A stretch of DNA of 19,469 bases from DASUBN01 sp964584665 (GCA_964584665.1 CAZPAO010000037.1:1-19469); one strand, 5' to 3'; numbered from the stretch's first letter, positions 5,375-12,877 are shown. Notes: a model not told the origin generated them from the sequence alone. Translations and numbers: made by a program.

Positions 5375-6103
5375 ATGAACTTGCCCCATCCCATGAGAGT
5401 CATGTCAGCGGCGCTTCTCCTGCTCCTGCCTTGGGTTTCCGCGCATGCCTTGACGCAAGAGCCGCGGGCCATGGCCTGCATGCTCTACTTCCACAGCGAC
5501 ACGGTGTTCACCGGCCAGGTGACCTCATCGAAGGAAGTCCCGGGCTCCGGCGATGCCGGCGGCGGCACGCTCTATACACTCAAGGTCTCCAAGTCCTATC
5601 TGGGCCCCAAGGCCGCTACCCTCGTGGTGTTCACTCCCAAGGATTCGAGCCGCCTGCCCCTGGAGCAGGGCAAGCGCTATCTGCTCTTCGCTTCCAAGGA
5701 AGACGGCAAGCTCACCATCCATCACGATGGCATCTCGGGCGAGTTGAAGGGCGCCAAGGCACCCTTGAAGGATCTGGACCGCATCATTGCGCGCAAGCCG
5801 GGCCAAGGCGGCGATGTGTTCGTGCGGGCCGTGGCAGCTCCCTACGATGAGCAGACCGGCGGCGTGGCCGGCATTTATATCTATATGGCGGGTCCCGCCG
5901 GTAGCGCCCATGGCCTGACCAGTCCGCGCGGCTGGCTGCACGTGCATGTGCCGGCCGGCACTTATACGATCTCGGCTTCCTATCCTCATCTGACGTTCAA
6001 GTCCCAGGACATCTCCTGGCAGGATGGGTCTTCGTTCATGGTGCCGGATGGCGGTTGCGCCGAGATCCAGCTCCAGGCGGAGCCCGCTGCCTCAGGGAAA
6101 TAA
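5375..6103 (+). CDS. Exported protein with NTR/TIMP-like and carboxypeptidase-regulatory-like domains
   Basis: This encodes 242 residues. A signal peptide (to about A25, AHA) is followed by a domain resembling the bacterial NTR/TIMP-like fold: Cys35, then SDTVFTGQV, a middle segment YTLKVSKSYLG and LEQGKRYLLFA. Canonical members have further cysteines that I do not see, so the disulphide pattern is reduced. From about 150 on, DVFVRA...GVAGIYIYMAG...GWLHVHVPAGTYTISASYP looks like a carboxypeptidase-regulatory or prealbumin-like beta sandwich. ATG at 5375 has AAGGA close upstream; ATGs at 5393 and 5402 are alternatives that keep the signal peptide. The function is unknown, and periplasm or cell surface is likely. 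Confidence 0.7.
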   Translation: MNLPHPMRVMSAALLLLLPWVSAHALTQEPRAMACMLYFHSDTVFTGQVTSSKEVPGSGDAGGGTLYTLKVSKSYLGPKAATLVVFTPKDSSRLPLEQGKRYLLFASKEDGKLTIHHDGISGELKGAKAPLKDLDRIIARKPGQGGDVFVRAVAAPYDEQTGGVAGIYIYMAGPAGSAHGLTSPRGWLHVHVPAGTYTISASYPHLTFKSQDISWQDGSSFMVPDGGCAEIQLQAEPAASGK

Positions 6104-6220
6104 TTCGGGGACGGTGGCCTCATCAGGCCCCCGCTTCCGAACTGTGAACCTTGTCTTGGAAGCCCCGAGACCGCCCGCCTAGATTCAAGCCAGCAAGCTT
6201 GGATTATGAAGGCGGACCCC

Positions 6221-6862
6221 ATGACCAAAGTCGTTATCGATATGACCATGTCCCTGGACGGCTACGTGGCCGGCCCGGATGACCGCAAGGGCCAGCCCCT
6301 CGGAAGCCATGGCGGCATCCGCATCTTCGACTGGTACATCTCCGGCACCCAGGAATACCGCAACCCTCTGTTCAGGCCCGAGCCGGGGCCGAACCTGGAA
6401 GCGGTGAAGCTCATGTACGAGGAGAGCGGCGCCTTCATCTTCGGGCGGCGGACCTATGAGATCGCCGGAGGCTGGAAGGGCGGGCACCCCATCAACGGCG
6501 TGCCGGTGTTCGTGCTCACCCACGAGCCGCCGGCTCACGACGACAAAGGCCGCGCCAACATCAGCTTCGTCACGGACGGTATCGCGAGCGCCATCCGCCA
6601 GGCCGTGAAGGTCGCGGGCGGGAAGGACATCAAGCTGCAGGGCGGTTCACCCGGCAAGCAGGCCCTGGAGCAGGGGCTGTGCGACGAGATCGTGGTGCAT
6701 CTGGCGCCGTTTCTGTTGGGCGGCGGCGTCAGGCTTTTCGACACGCTGCCCCACGGCTTGGAGCTTGAGAAACTCTCGGTTAGCGATGGCCACCTTGCCA
6801 CGCACCTGCGCTACAAGGTACGGAAGGGCATACCCAGCGATTCGTCTCCACTGGCCAAGTGA
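6221..6862 (+). CDS. Dihydrofolate reductase-like (RibD C-terminal domain) protein
   Basis: This encodes 213 residues of the RibD-C/DHFR-like superfamily, NADPH-dependent reductases related to the riboflavin-pathway reductase and to DHFR. Signatures are MTMSLDGYVAGPDD at the N-terminus, FGRRTYE about 60 residues on, VFVLTH, and the C-terminal GSPGKQALEQGLCDEIVVHL followed by APFLLGGGVRLFD. Stand-alone members are of unknown substrate and are not evidence of riboflavin synthesis here. The ATG at 6221 follows GAAGGCGG at good spacing; an ATG at 6206 would add five residues but lacks a Shine-Dalgarno. It stands alone, converging with a small membrane-protein gene across a strong hairpin. Confidence 0.85.
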   Translation: MTKVVIDMTMSLDGYVAGPDDRKGQPLGSHGGIRIFDWYISGTQEYRNPLFRPEPGPNLEAVKLMYEESGAFIFGRRTYEIAGGWKGGHPINGVPVFVLTHEPPAHDDKGRANISFVTDGIASAIRQAVKVAGGKDIKLQGGSPGKQALEQGLCDEIVVHLAPFLLGGGVRLFDTLPHGLELEKLSVSDGHLATHLRYKVRKGIPSDSSPLAK

Positions 6863-6869
6863 TGGCCGT

Positions 6870-6895
6870 TCTCCGCCGGCTTGTGCCGGCGGAGA
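6870..6895. terminator. 11-bp hairpin between convergent genes
   Basis: TCTCCGCCGGC (6870-6880) and GCCGGCGGAGA (6885-6895) form a perfect 11-bp GC-rich stem with a TTGT loop. It lies 7 bases after the reductase stop and 14 bases before the end of the convergent DUF3309 gene, so it may terminate both. There is no T-tract on either strand. Confidence 0.55.
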
Positions 6896-6909
6896 CTCGC
6901 CGCGATGGC

Positions 6910-7068
6910 TTAGATGCGTCCCATCAGCACCAGGATGAGGAGTATCACCAGCACCAAGCCCACGCCGCCGCTCGGGTAATAGCCCCAGGAGCGTGAATGC
7001 GGCCAGGTCGGCAGCACGCCGATCAGTATCAGCACGAGCACGATCAATAGGATCAATCCAATACTCAT
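6910..7068 (-). CDS. DUF3309 small membrane protein
   Basis: This encodes 52 residues. Two hydrophobic helices, an Ile/Leu/Val-only first helix and a second one after the loop, flank a conserved centre LPTWPHSRSWGYYPSGGVG, which is the hallmark of DUF3309 proteins (also annotated as 'DUF3309 family'). The role is unknown, and these tiny proteins are common in proteobacteria. The frame is open up to 7260, but the true start is the ATG at 7068, because AAGGAA lies six bases upstream and homologues begin MS/MT-LGTILLI-like. The upstream residues have no family similarity. Confidence 0.85.
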   Translation of the reverse strand: MSIGLILLIVLVLILIGVLPTWPHSRSWGYYPSGGVGLVLVILLILVLMGRI

Positions 7069-7472
7069 AATGCGTTCCTTCTTTTTGTCACCGGCGCCGT
7101 TACGGGCGCATGTTTGGTTGTATCCAGCTTCCGCCGCTACCCGCGGCTTGATATGAGAATAGAGGTGGCATCGAGGGGCTGTCTGTGCGCCAGGACACGC
7201 GCACGACCCATGCGGCATGGATAGGGGACATATCGGCGCGCGCATTGTCACATCGGGCACGAACTCGCCGGAGCAGGAGAGGGGCTAGTCGTCACGGTCG
7301 CTCTATGTTGGAGTGGGCGTATGCAGCGAACGGCAGCTCAGGCGCTGCGCAGTACATGTTCGACCACGGAAGGCTGTAACAAAATTGTCATCGAGTGAGG
7401 GGGGGGTGTAGAGAGAGGGGAGGGGATTGACCGCGAGTCATTGCGCGCATACCGGATCTGTTTCTCGCGCGC
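7069..7472. other. Intergenic region with a G-rich tract
   Basis: About 400 bases lie between the DUF3309 gene and the TfoX gene. A 64-codon frame (7185-7379, plus) has no family resemblance or ribosome-binding site, so I do not call it a gene. The only notable sequence is a G-run cluster at 7399-7425: eight G, then 4 G, then 4 G, separated by short purine-rich spacers. It could fold as a G-quadruplex. I see no repeat or transposon remnant. Confidence 0.5.
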
Positions 7473-7811
7473 CTAGTCCTTCTTCTTCACCGGCTCCGCC
7501 GAGATGACGTCCAGGCTCTCCTGGATCCAGGCTCTGAGCTGGGTCTCGGTGCGGTAGCCCGACGGATCCACGAAGATGAATCGGGTGAGGGTCTTGCCGC
7601 CCATCTTCATGGGCCGGGCGCCGGGGCGCTTCAGCAGCTTGAGGCGGGAGGCTTGGTCCACCCGCACCAGGATGCGGTCGGCGCCGACGCTGATGCAGAG
7701 CTTTCCGTTCACCATCAGCCCGCGGCTGCCGCCCACCATGGGCTTCTCCACCACGCGTTGTGTGGAGAGTATCTTCCGCACGCGTGCCAGTGTCTTCGGG
7801 TCTGATGCCAT
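7473..7811 (-). CDS. TfoX N-terminal domain protein
   Basis: This encodes 112 residues of the TfoX/Sxy N-terminal family. Motifs seen are VEKPMVGGSRGLMVNGKLCISVG, DRILVRVD, the PGARPMKMGGK turn, and FIFVDPSGYRTETQLRAWI near the end. Full-length TfoX/Sxy is a competence regulator; this protein has only the N-terminal domain, and such short versions are widespread with unknown function, so a competence role is not supported. GAGAGG lies upstream of the ATG. The gene follows the exported-protein gene (7829-8467) by 17 bases on the same strand and may be co-transcribed with it. Confidence 0.82.
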   Translation of the reverse strand: MASDPKTLARVRKILSTQRVVEKPMVGGSRGLMVNGKLCISVGADRILVRVDQASRLKLLKRPGARPMKMGGKTLTRFIFVDPSGYRTETQLRAWIQESLDVISAEPVKKKD

Positions 7812-7828
7812 GGTTGCCTCTCTTGGGG

Positions 7829-8467
7829 TCAGCGGAGCGTGATGCTCTGCTGCCCCCGCTCGATCAACCCTTTCTCGATCTCAGGCCAGCGGGCATAGGC
7901 CTTCCCGTCTTTCTTCAGGTCGATGGCCGTGAGCCTATCCGGCGCCGGCTCGCTGTAGATGAACATCAGCTCCTTGCGGGCGCCGTCCATGAGATGCACG
8001 AAGCGCACGGAGATCATGGAAGCGGGCAGCGTGTAGCCCTTCGCCAGGAGGAGTCCATGCAGGTGCGCGGTGTCGGAATCCGGTTCGTCCTTGGAAGCCT
8101 CGGATTCCGCCCAGGTATCCACCAGGAAATCCAGGTCGCCGATGTCCACGTGGCGCTTGGAGTCGTAGGTGTGGTGATATTCGGGATGGGAAGGAAGATA
8201 AGACTCGAACTGCACCCAATAGAGTCTCTGTATCTCTTTCTTGGCGTCCGCATCCACGAACGCATGCAACTCGATGTCATCGAAATAGGCCTCGAGGATC
8301 CAGCGGCTCGGGCCGACGTAGACCGCCGAGGCGGGGAGCCCTATGCGGACCTTGGGATCGTGCATCGAAGTGACGGTGTTCCCTTGCACCCGCCGCTCCG
8401 GCTTCAAGCCGTCCGCGTGGGCCGGCAGCAAAGCCAGGAGAGGCAAGGCTAACGCGAGGCGTCGCAT
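7829..8467 (-). CDS. Exported protein of unknown function
   Basis: This encodes 212 residues from the ATG at 8467. A signal peptide (MRRLALALPLLALLPAHA) is followed by a mixed alpha/beta protein rich in Asp and His, with no motif I recognise. Features include SMHDPKVRIGLP near the start of the mature chain, YHHTYDSKRHVDIGDLDF in the middle, and a C-terminal segment ending QQSITLR. An in-frame ATG at 8482 would add five residues; neither start has a clear Shine-Dalgarno, so the start is not settled. It forms a likely two-gene unit with the TfoX-domain gene and is divergent from the glutathione S-transferase gene. Confidence 0.68.
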   Translation of the reverse strand: MRRLALALPLLALLPAHADGLKPERRVQGNTVTSMHDPKVRIGLPASAVYVGPSRWILEAYFDDIELHAFVDADAKKEIQRLYWVQFESYLPSHPEYHHTYDSKRHVDIGDLDFLVDTWAESEASKDEPDSDTAHLHGLLLAKGYTLPASMISVRFVHLMDGARKELMFIYSEPAPDRLTAIDLKKDGKAYARWPEIEKGLIERGQQSITLR

Positions 8468-8519
8468 TGTCTGGAAACACATCGTTTCGCACCGGACGGT
8501 TTGGTGGATTCTGTGTCTG

Positions 8520-8527
8520 AGTATACT
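8520..8527. promoter_or_regulatory. Palindromic -10-like box between divergent genes
   Basis: AGTATACT (8520-8527) is its own reverse complement, so the near-consensus -10 hexamer TATACT is present on both strands. It lies in the 100 bases between the divergent exported-protein gene (start 8467/8482, minus) and the GST gene (GTG 8568, plus). A -35 match is weak in both directions (for example GTTTGG 17 bases upstream on the plus strand). It may serve both genes as overlapping divergent promoters. Confidence 0.35.
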
Positions 8528-8567
8528 GCTTGCCGTCTCAGGGGCGGATAAACGAAGGTATAGGCAA

Positions 8568-9185
8568 GTGAAGCTCTACTACTCCCACAACCTCAATCCC
8601 CGCGTCGCGGTGGCCGTGGCGCGCCATCTCAAGTCTCCCGTCGAGTTCATCCGCGCCCGGCCCTTCCATCCGGCGGAGACCGAAGCCTTCCGTAAGCTCA
8701 ACCCCAACACCCGCGTGCCGGTGCTGGTGGAAGGGGATCGCTCCCTGTGGGAGGCGGACGCCATCGCCTGCCGGCTCTCGGAGGTCGCCGGCTCGGATTT
8801 CTGGCGCCGGGACGGCGAGATGCCGGAGATGATCAAGTGGATCAGCTGGGCTGCGTACCATCTGAGCAACGCCGCGAGACCCCTCTATTTCGAGTGGGTG
8901 GTCAAACCCCAGGTCCCCGGCCACTTCCCGCCGGCGGACCCCAAGACGCTGGAAGCGCCGTTGCAGGAGTTCAAGCAGTTCGCCGCCGTCCTGGATGAGT
9001 ACCTCAAGGGCCGGGAATGGCTGCTGGACAGCGGCCTCTCCTACGCGGACTTCCGGGTCGCCACGTCCTTGCCCTTCGCCGAGAAGGCGGGGTTGCCGGT
9101 CCAGGATTTCCCTAACGTCATGCGCTGGCACGGTCGATTACTGGAGATCCCCGCCTGGCACGACCCATTCGAAGGGCTTGCCTAA
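8568..9185 (+). CDS. Glutathione S-transferase family protein
   Basis: This encodes 205 residues with the usual two-domain GST layout. The N-terminal thioredoxin-like part (about 1-76) contains KLYYSHNLNPRVAVAVARHL, the cis-proline motif NTRVPVL and the glutathione-binding WEADAIACRLSE. The helical C-terminal part contains WISWAAYHLSN, GREWLLDSGLSYADFRVATSL and PNVMRWHGRLL. GST enzymes conjugate or reduce with glutathione; the substrate is not evident. The first-helix catalytic position reads SHNLNPR, in which no Cys is available. The start is GTG at 8568, since GAAGG lies nine bases upstream and the frame extending back to 8343 is an artefact of the divergent gene. Confidence 0.85.
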   Translation: MKLYYSHNLNPRVAVAVARHLKSPVEFIRARPFHPAETEAFRKLNPNTRVPVLVEGDRSLWEADAIACRLSEVAGSDFWRRDGEMPEMIKWISWAAYHLSNAARPLYFEWVVKPQVPGHFPPADPKTLEAPLQEFKQFAAVLDEYLKGREWLLDSGLSYADFRVATSLPFAEKAGLPVQDFPNVMRWHGRLLEIPAWHDPFEGLA

Positions 9186-9229
9186 GGCATAATTAGCCTT
9201 GGGTGAGTCTTCCGGGGACGAGGGAATCC

Positions 9230-10723
9230 ATGAAATCCGCGATCAGCTTGGGCTTCGCTGCCTTGCTGCTGTCTCTATCCTATGCACCTGCCGAAGCCGC
9301 TCCCACGCCGGAGCAGCAACAGGAGATCTCCGACTGCGGCATCATGGCCCAGGCGGTGCAGCTCTTCGCGGAAGCGCGGGACAAGGGCCTCTCCAAGATG
9401 GATGCCTTCAAGTCCGTGACCCAGGGTCGAGCGGTCTACAAGCCGGGCTCGCGGGTGGACGAGACCTTGCAGTGGGCCTACGCCCATCCGGATGAGAAGC
9501 CCGAAGCCGCCACCGCGCATTTCTCCGGCCGCTGCACCCTGAACGCGCTGGACATCCTGAACCCGCTCTCCGAAGAAGAACTGAGGCTCGCCGTGCAGGC
9601 CTGCCAGAAGGAGAACGCCGCGACTCCGGAGGGCATCAAGCCCTGCATCATCGACAAGACTTCTTCCATCATCGTGGCTTCGAATACGCCCCCGGCACCG
9701 CCGGTGCCCACGGAACTGGAGGCGCCGGCCACCGCCACCGTGGCGGTCGCGCCGGAGGCCACGGTCGCGGTGCCCAGCGCCAGCGTCGCCGCCGTGCCGC
9801 AGCCGCCGGCGCCCATCGTCTTGCCCCCGACCGAGGTTACGGTCCCGGCCCCCGAGACGGCGCCCGCTCCGGTGGTGCAGGGCACTGGCAGAGTCGCGGT
9901 GGCCCCCACACCTTCGGTCGCGCTCTCCGCCGTCGTGGTGAAGCAGGCTCCCGCGCCGGCGCCGGTAGTGGTGGCGCAAGCGCCCACGGTGGTGACGCCG
10001 CCGCCCGCGGTTGCACCAGCCCCGCAGCCTGCGCCTGAACCTGTGGCACCCGCTCCCGTGATCGCCGTCGCCAGCAGCGCCCCGGCTCCCGCTCCCGTGG
10101 TGGCGGTCGCGCCGCGGGTGACATCGCCCACGCCCGTGACCGTGCGCGCGGCCCCCGCGCCCGTCACTGCGGTGGTGGTCGCCACGCCGGCGCGTCCGGC
10201 ACCGGCCGTGGTCGCCGCCGCTCCCGTGTCGCCTTCCTCCGCCACCATCGCGGGCACGCGTCCGCCGAGCTTCGACACCATCCTCAAGGTGAGCCTGGGC
10301 ATGCCGATCCACGATGCGCGCAAGAGCTTCGGCACTTCCGTGCAGGATGTGGAGACCGATGCCGACGGCAACACGGACTACACCTATATGATCAGCGATG
10401 ACCACGGCTTCGTGGACGTGTTCACCTCGCCGGAGAACCCGGACCAGGTGGCGGGCGTCTCCATCAACGGCGGTGCGGACGTGGAGATGCAGCCGATCAT
10501 GGGCATCCGTCTCGGTGACGGCGCCTTCGAGCTGCTGACCCGTGTCGGACCGCCGGACCGCAAGGTGCCCGTCCCCGGCACCGAGCGCACCCGCTGGATC
10601 TACGGTGACCGCAACTACGCCTTCGACGTGAGCAACGGCGGCGACATCATCGGCATCCGCATATACGGCAGCCTGGGCTTGCCGGAGACTGCCGCGGCCG
10701 CTACGAGCGCTTCCAACCAGTAA
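9230..10723 (+). CDS. Exported protein with a long Pro/Ala/Val-rich linker
   Basis: This encodes 497 residues. A signal peptide (to about A23, PAEA) is followed by an N-terminal helical domain (about 25-150) with four spaced Cys (DCG, GRC, QAC, KPC). A low-complexity linker of Ala, Pro and Val (about 153-343) with few charges is next. The C-terminal globular domain (about 345-490) contains SLGMPIHDARKSFG, DADGNTDYTYM and WIYGDRNYAFDVS, beta-strand-like; it may be a small sandwich or a BamE-like unit, but I cannot place it. The linker could span part of the periplasm, tying two domains. ATG 9230 has GAGGGA upstream. The GC-rich linker leaves several other frames open, which explains large overlapping open frames on the opposite strand. 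Confidence 0.78.
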   Translation: MKSAISLGFAALLLSLSYAPAEAAPTPEQQQEISDCGIMAQAVQLFAEARDKGLSKMDAFKSVTQGRAVYKPGSRVDETLQWAYAHPDEKPEAATAHFSGRCTLNALDILNPLSEEELRLAVQACQKENAATPEGIKPCIIDKTSSIIVASNTPPAPPVPTELEAPATATVAVAPEATVAVPSASVAAVPQPPAPIVLPPTEVTVPAPETAPAPVVQGTGRVAVAPTPSVALSAVVVKQAPAPAPVVVAQAPTVVTPPPAVAPAPQPAPEPVAPAPVIAVASSAPAPAPVVAVAPRVTSPTPVTVRAAPAPVTAVVVATPARPAPAVVAAAPVSPSSATIAGTRPPSFDTILKVSLGMPIHDARKSFGTSVQDVETDADGNTDYTYMISDDHGFVDVFTSPENPDQVAGVSINGGADVEMQPIMGIRLGDGAFELLTRVGPPDRKVPVPGTERTRWIYGDRNYAFDVSNGGDIIGIRIYGSLGLPETAAAATSASNQ

Positions 10724-10750
10724 GACTGCTTCCAGACGGGTGCAGGCCGC

Positions 10751-10774
10751 AGAGCCTAGTGCCCCGGGGGCTCT
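10751..10774 (+). terminator. Possible terminator hairpin after the linker protein
   Basis: AGAGCC (10751-10756) and GGCTCT (10769-10774) form a 6-bp stem around a GC-rich 12-base loop, followed by TGCTTCC. It is a short stem, and its last T is shared with a -35-like box for the next gene, so the two signals overlap. It is only a candidate. Confidence 0.3.
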
Positions 10775-10802
10775 TGCTTCCACCTCGGAGATTATGTCTA
10801 AT
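10774..10802 (+). promoter_or_regulatory. Candidate sigma-70 promoter for the two-TM protein
   Basis: TTGCTT (10774-10779) and TCTAAT (10797-10802) match the sigma-70 -35 and -10 hexamers at four and five of six positions, with an ideal 17-base spacer. They lie about 40 bases upstream of the next ATG (10844), so a transcript would carry a roughly 35-base leader with its AGGAG site. Confidence 0.45.
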
Positions 10803-10843
10803 CTACCGGGCCAAATAGACCCCGCTTTTCAGGAGTGACTGGG

Positions 10844-11296
10844 ATGCCGCAGATGGAAGCGATAGATGACGCAAGGATGCACCGCGTCTACATCGGCCGC
10901 CGCCTCATGGGCGAGATCTCCGAGACCGAGTGGCGCGCGATCGTCAGTTACGTGGGCATGAACGGCCTCATCTGGCACGCGCAGATGATGAACCTCCTGC
11001 GCGTGGCCCTGCGCCTCGCCGGCTTCGGCTTCATCAGCGTGCCCATCGGCGTGTTCTGGACCGCGGCCATGCTGGGCTGGGTCGGCAAGCCCGTCACCGT
11101 CGGCGGCATCGAAGGGCACGTGGGCGCGCTGCTCGCCAACCCCTCGCTGATGGCCGCAGCCATCGCGCTCGGTGTCGGCTCCATGCTCGCCATCGGCCTG
11201 AAGCTCGGCTACATCAACTACTTCGAGAAGGCGCGCAATGCCTTGCTCAAGGAACGTCTCGAGATCACCGAGCCTGGCAACTGCACGGTCCGCTGA
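10844..11296 (+). CDS. Uncharacterised two-TM membrane protein
   Basis: This encodes 150 residues. An amphipathic N-terminus (about 1-50, with two HR/GRR motifs) precedes two hydrophobic segments at about 54-76 and 101-123, and a charged C-terminal tail with an FEKARNALLKERLE helix. I do not recognise the family. ATG 10844 is preferred: CAGGAG ends eight bases upstream. A GTG at 10835 overlaps that site, and ATG 10853 is a third option. A promoter-like sequence lies 40 bases upstream, so it probably has its own transcript. It converges with the YCII gene, with 15 bases between stops. Confidence 0.68.
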   Translation: MPQMEAIDDARMHRVYIGRRLMGEISETEWRAIVSYVGMNGLIWHAQMMNLLRVALRLAGFGFISVPIGVFWTAAMLGWVGKPVTVGGIEGHVGALLANPSLMAAAIALGVGSMLAIGLKLGYINYFEKARNALLKERLEITEPGNCTVR

Positions 11297-11311
11297 AGGC
11301 GGACCGGCCGT

Positions 11312-11647
11312 TCAGCTCTCCGTCGTCTGCCACAGCGGGCGTATCTCGATCGCACCCCTGGCCCTTGCGCAGGGCGTGCCGGCCACGAGCCGCACCGCCT
11401 CATCCACGCTCTCCGCTTCGATGATGCTGAAGCCCGCCAGCGGCACCTTAGATTCCGCATAGGGTCCGTCCGTCACCGTGGGCACGCCTTCCCAGGCCCG
11501 CACCGTGGTGACTTCTGGCCTCACCGCCGACATCTGGGCCCCGCGCTCGCGTAGCGCTTCGTCCTGCGCGAGCAGCTGCTCCTGCGCATGCCGGGAGAGG
11601 GCATTCCAATCCCGTTCGGAACCATAGGCGAGACAAAGGTATTTCAT
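11312..11647 (-). CDS. YCII/DGPF-domain protein
   Basis: This encodes 111 residues of the YCII-related (DGPF) family. It begins MKYLCLAYGSERDW and has the signature TVTDGPYAESKVPLAGFSII, followed by AESVDEAVRLVAGTP and a final strand AIEIRPL. YCII-fold proteins form ferredoxin-like alpha/beta barrels; this DGPF-type subgroup is often found beside ECF sigma factors in other genomes, but none is visible here. The start is the ATG at 11647, at the beginning of the conserved sequence; the frame stays open to 11818, but that extension lacks family similarity and overlaps the divergent gene's leader. CAGGAC is a modest Shine-Dalgarno. Confidence 0.85.
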   Translation of the reverse strand: MKYLCLAYGSERDWNALSRHAQEQLLAQDEALRERGAQMSAVRPEVTTVRAWEGVPTVTDGPYAESKVPLAGFSIIEAESVDEAVRLVAGTPCARARGAIEIRPLWQTTES

Positions 11648-11773
11648 GGCGGGGTCCTGCAAGACGACAGGCCCATGATTAGCACAAGGCGGCCGATTCA
11701 ACGCCGCGGTTTGACCGTTGTCTGGTCCAAGCCGCGCGGCGTTTCTGGCACTTCGCATGCCTGCAGCGACCTG

Positions 11774-11789
11774 TATATTCCGTTCCATG
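11774..11789 (+). promoter_or_regulatory. -10-like TATATT seven bases before ATG (leaderless candidate)
   Basis: TATATT at 11774-11779 ends exactly seven bases before the GNAT ATG at 11787, the distance expected if transcription starts at or next to the A of the ATG. There is no Shine-Dalgarno between them. A -35 hexamer is poor. See the matching arrangement at 14166. Confidence 0.45.
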
Positions 11790-12416
11790 AAGATCCGAAG
11801 CCCGCTGCTGCGCGGCAAGCACGTCCGCCTGGAACCGCTCGAGCACCGCCATCTTGACGGCCTGACAGCGGCCGCGACGGCGGGCGATCCCTCCCTCTAC
11901 CAGTGGACCATCGTCCCCCAGGACCGGGTGGCGATGCAGGCCTACATGGACACGGCTCTCGGCTGGCATGAGGCGGGCACAGCGGCGCCGTATGCCACGG
12001 TGCGCGAGGCGGACGGGAGTGTCGTCGGCTGCACCCGTTTCTTCGACTTCGCTTATTGGGATTGGCCGCGGGGCCATGCACGCCACGGGGCGGGCCTGCC
12101 GGACGTGGGCGAGATCGGCTATACGTGGCTCTCACACGAGGCGATCCGCACCGCGGCCAATACCGAGGCCAAGCTCATGATGCTGACCCAGGCCTTCGAG
12201 GGCTGGGGCATGCTGCGGATCTGCCTGCTGACCCATGCGAAGAACCTGCGGTCGCAGGCGGCCATCCAGCGCATCGGCGGGAAGTTCGAGGGCATCATCC
12301 GGGCCAACAAGCTCGCGCCGGACAACATGCCGCGGGATTCGGCGCGCTATTCCATCATCGCGGCGGAATGGCCGGAAGTTAAGCGGCGGCTCCAGGCTTA
12401 CCTGGACAGGGCCTAG
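11787..12416 (+). CDS. GNAT-family N-acetyltransferase
   Basis: This encodes 209 residues of the RimJ/RimL-like GNAT group (Acetyltransf_3 type). Seen: RGKHVRLEPLEHRHLDGL at the start, DGSVVGCTRFFDF in the strand before the acetyl-CoA site, GEIGYTWL, KLMMLTQAFEGWGMLRICL and the C-terminal HAKNLRSQAAIQRIGGKFEG, a motif common to such enzymes acting on N-termini or small amines. The acceptor is unknown. The start at 11787 fits the family (M-x-I-R-S-P-LL); a frame extending to 11718 is open, but its residues look non-coding and it lacks a ribosome site. The gene is divergent from the YCII gene and ends two bases before the convergent gene at 12419. Confidence 0.87.
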   Translation: MKIRSPLLRGKHVRLEPLEHRHLDGLTAAATAGDPSLYQWTIVPQDRVAMQAYMDTALGWHEAGTAAPYATVREADGSVVGCTRFFDFAYWDWPRGHARHGAGLPDVGEIGYTWLSHEAIRTAANTEAKLMMLTQAFEGWGMLRICLLTHAKNLRSQAAIQRIGGKFEGIIRANKLAPDNMPRDSARYSIIAAEWPEVKRRLQAYLDRA

Positions 12417-12418
12417 CC

Positions 12419-12799
12419 TCAGTTAAGCGGCGCGGTGCCCGCCATGCGGTCGATGCTCTTGAAGTGCTTCTTGGCGAGCGCCACCAGCTGCCCCTCGCTG
12501 GGGTGATCCACCGTCTCCCAGCCCACCACCTGCTTCGCCACCTGCGGGCGATGCTTCTCCAGGTAATGGCGGAAGTCGGCCTGGGCGCCGTGACCGCCCG
12601 CGACCAACACTTCGCCGACGCCCTTCAGCGCATCGCAGACCTCACCGAAGAACTCATGTTCAGTGCGCACCGCGCTGCCATGCTGGTGGGTGTGGTGGCT
12701 GTGGGCCTTGATCTTCTGGGCCTGCAGGTGCTCGGCATCGAACTGCAGGATCTGGGCATGCTGGTGGTCTATGAGGACTACGGCGTGATGTAGCGACAT
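12419..12799 (-). CDS. eRF1-domain-like 'translational machinery' protein
   Basis: This encodes 126 residues with the pattern of small proteins annotated as 'translational machinery protein' (eRF1 domain 3-like). It begins HHAVVLIDHQHAQILQF, continues with a His-rich stretch SHHTHQHG, then EFFGEVCDAL, VGEVLVAGGHG, HYLEKHRPQVAKQVVGWETVDHPSEGQLVALAKKHFKSIDRM. The name comes from fold similarity to release-factor/pelota C-terminal domains; a translation role is not established. AAGGAAG lies seven bases upstream of the ATG. It converges with the GNAT gene with two bases between stop codons and is 78 bases downstream of the desaturase gene on the same strand. Confidence 0.82.
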   Translation of the reverse strand: MSLHHAVVLIDHQHAQILQFDAEHLQAQKIKAHSHHTHQHGSAVRTEHEFFGEVCDALKGVGEVLVAGGHGAQADFRHYLEKHRPQVAKQVVGWETVDHPSEGQLVALAKKHFKSIDRMAGTAPLN

Positions 12800-12877
12800 G
12801 GGGATCTTCCTTGCGATGTAGGGCCCGCATGGGCCAAGTCCAATATTAGTGGGTGGGGCGCGGTCGATCCCTGTGGA

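Noticed and set aside
6105..6140. Terminator GGCCT-catc-AGGCC after the NTR-like gene
   Set aside because: The stem is only five base pairs with no T-tract, so it is too weak to call.
7185..7379. 64-codon plus-strand frame as a small gene
   Set aside because: No ribosome site, no hydrophobic or other recognisable pattern, Arg-rich shadow composition.
7473..7811. Competence regulator
   Set aside because: Only the TfoX N-terminal domain is present; no C-terminal domain or competence gene is nearby.
9275..10783. 502-codon minus-strand frame opposite the linker protein
   Set aside because: It is His/Arg/Gly-rich without motifs and is explained by the low-complexity GC-rich linker on the plus strand.
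11718..11786. N-terminal extension of the GNAT protein
   Set aside because: The added residues have no family similarity and span the -10-like box; family members begin near M-x-I-R-S-P.
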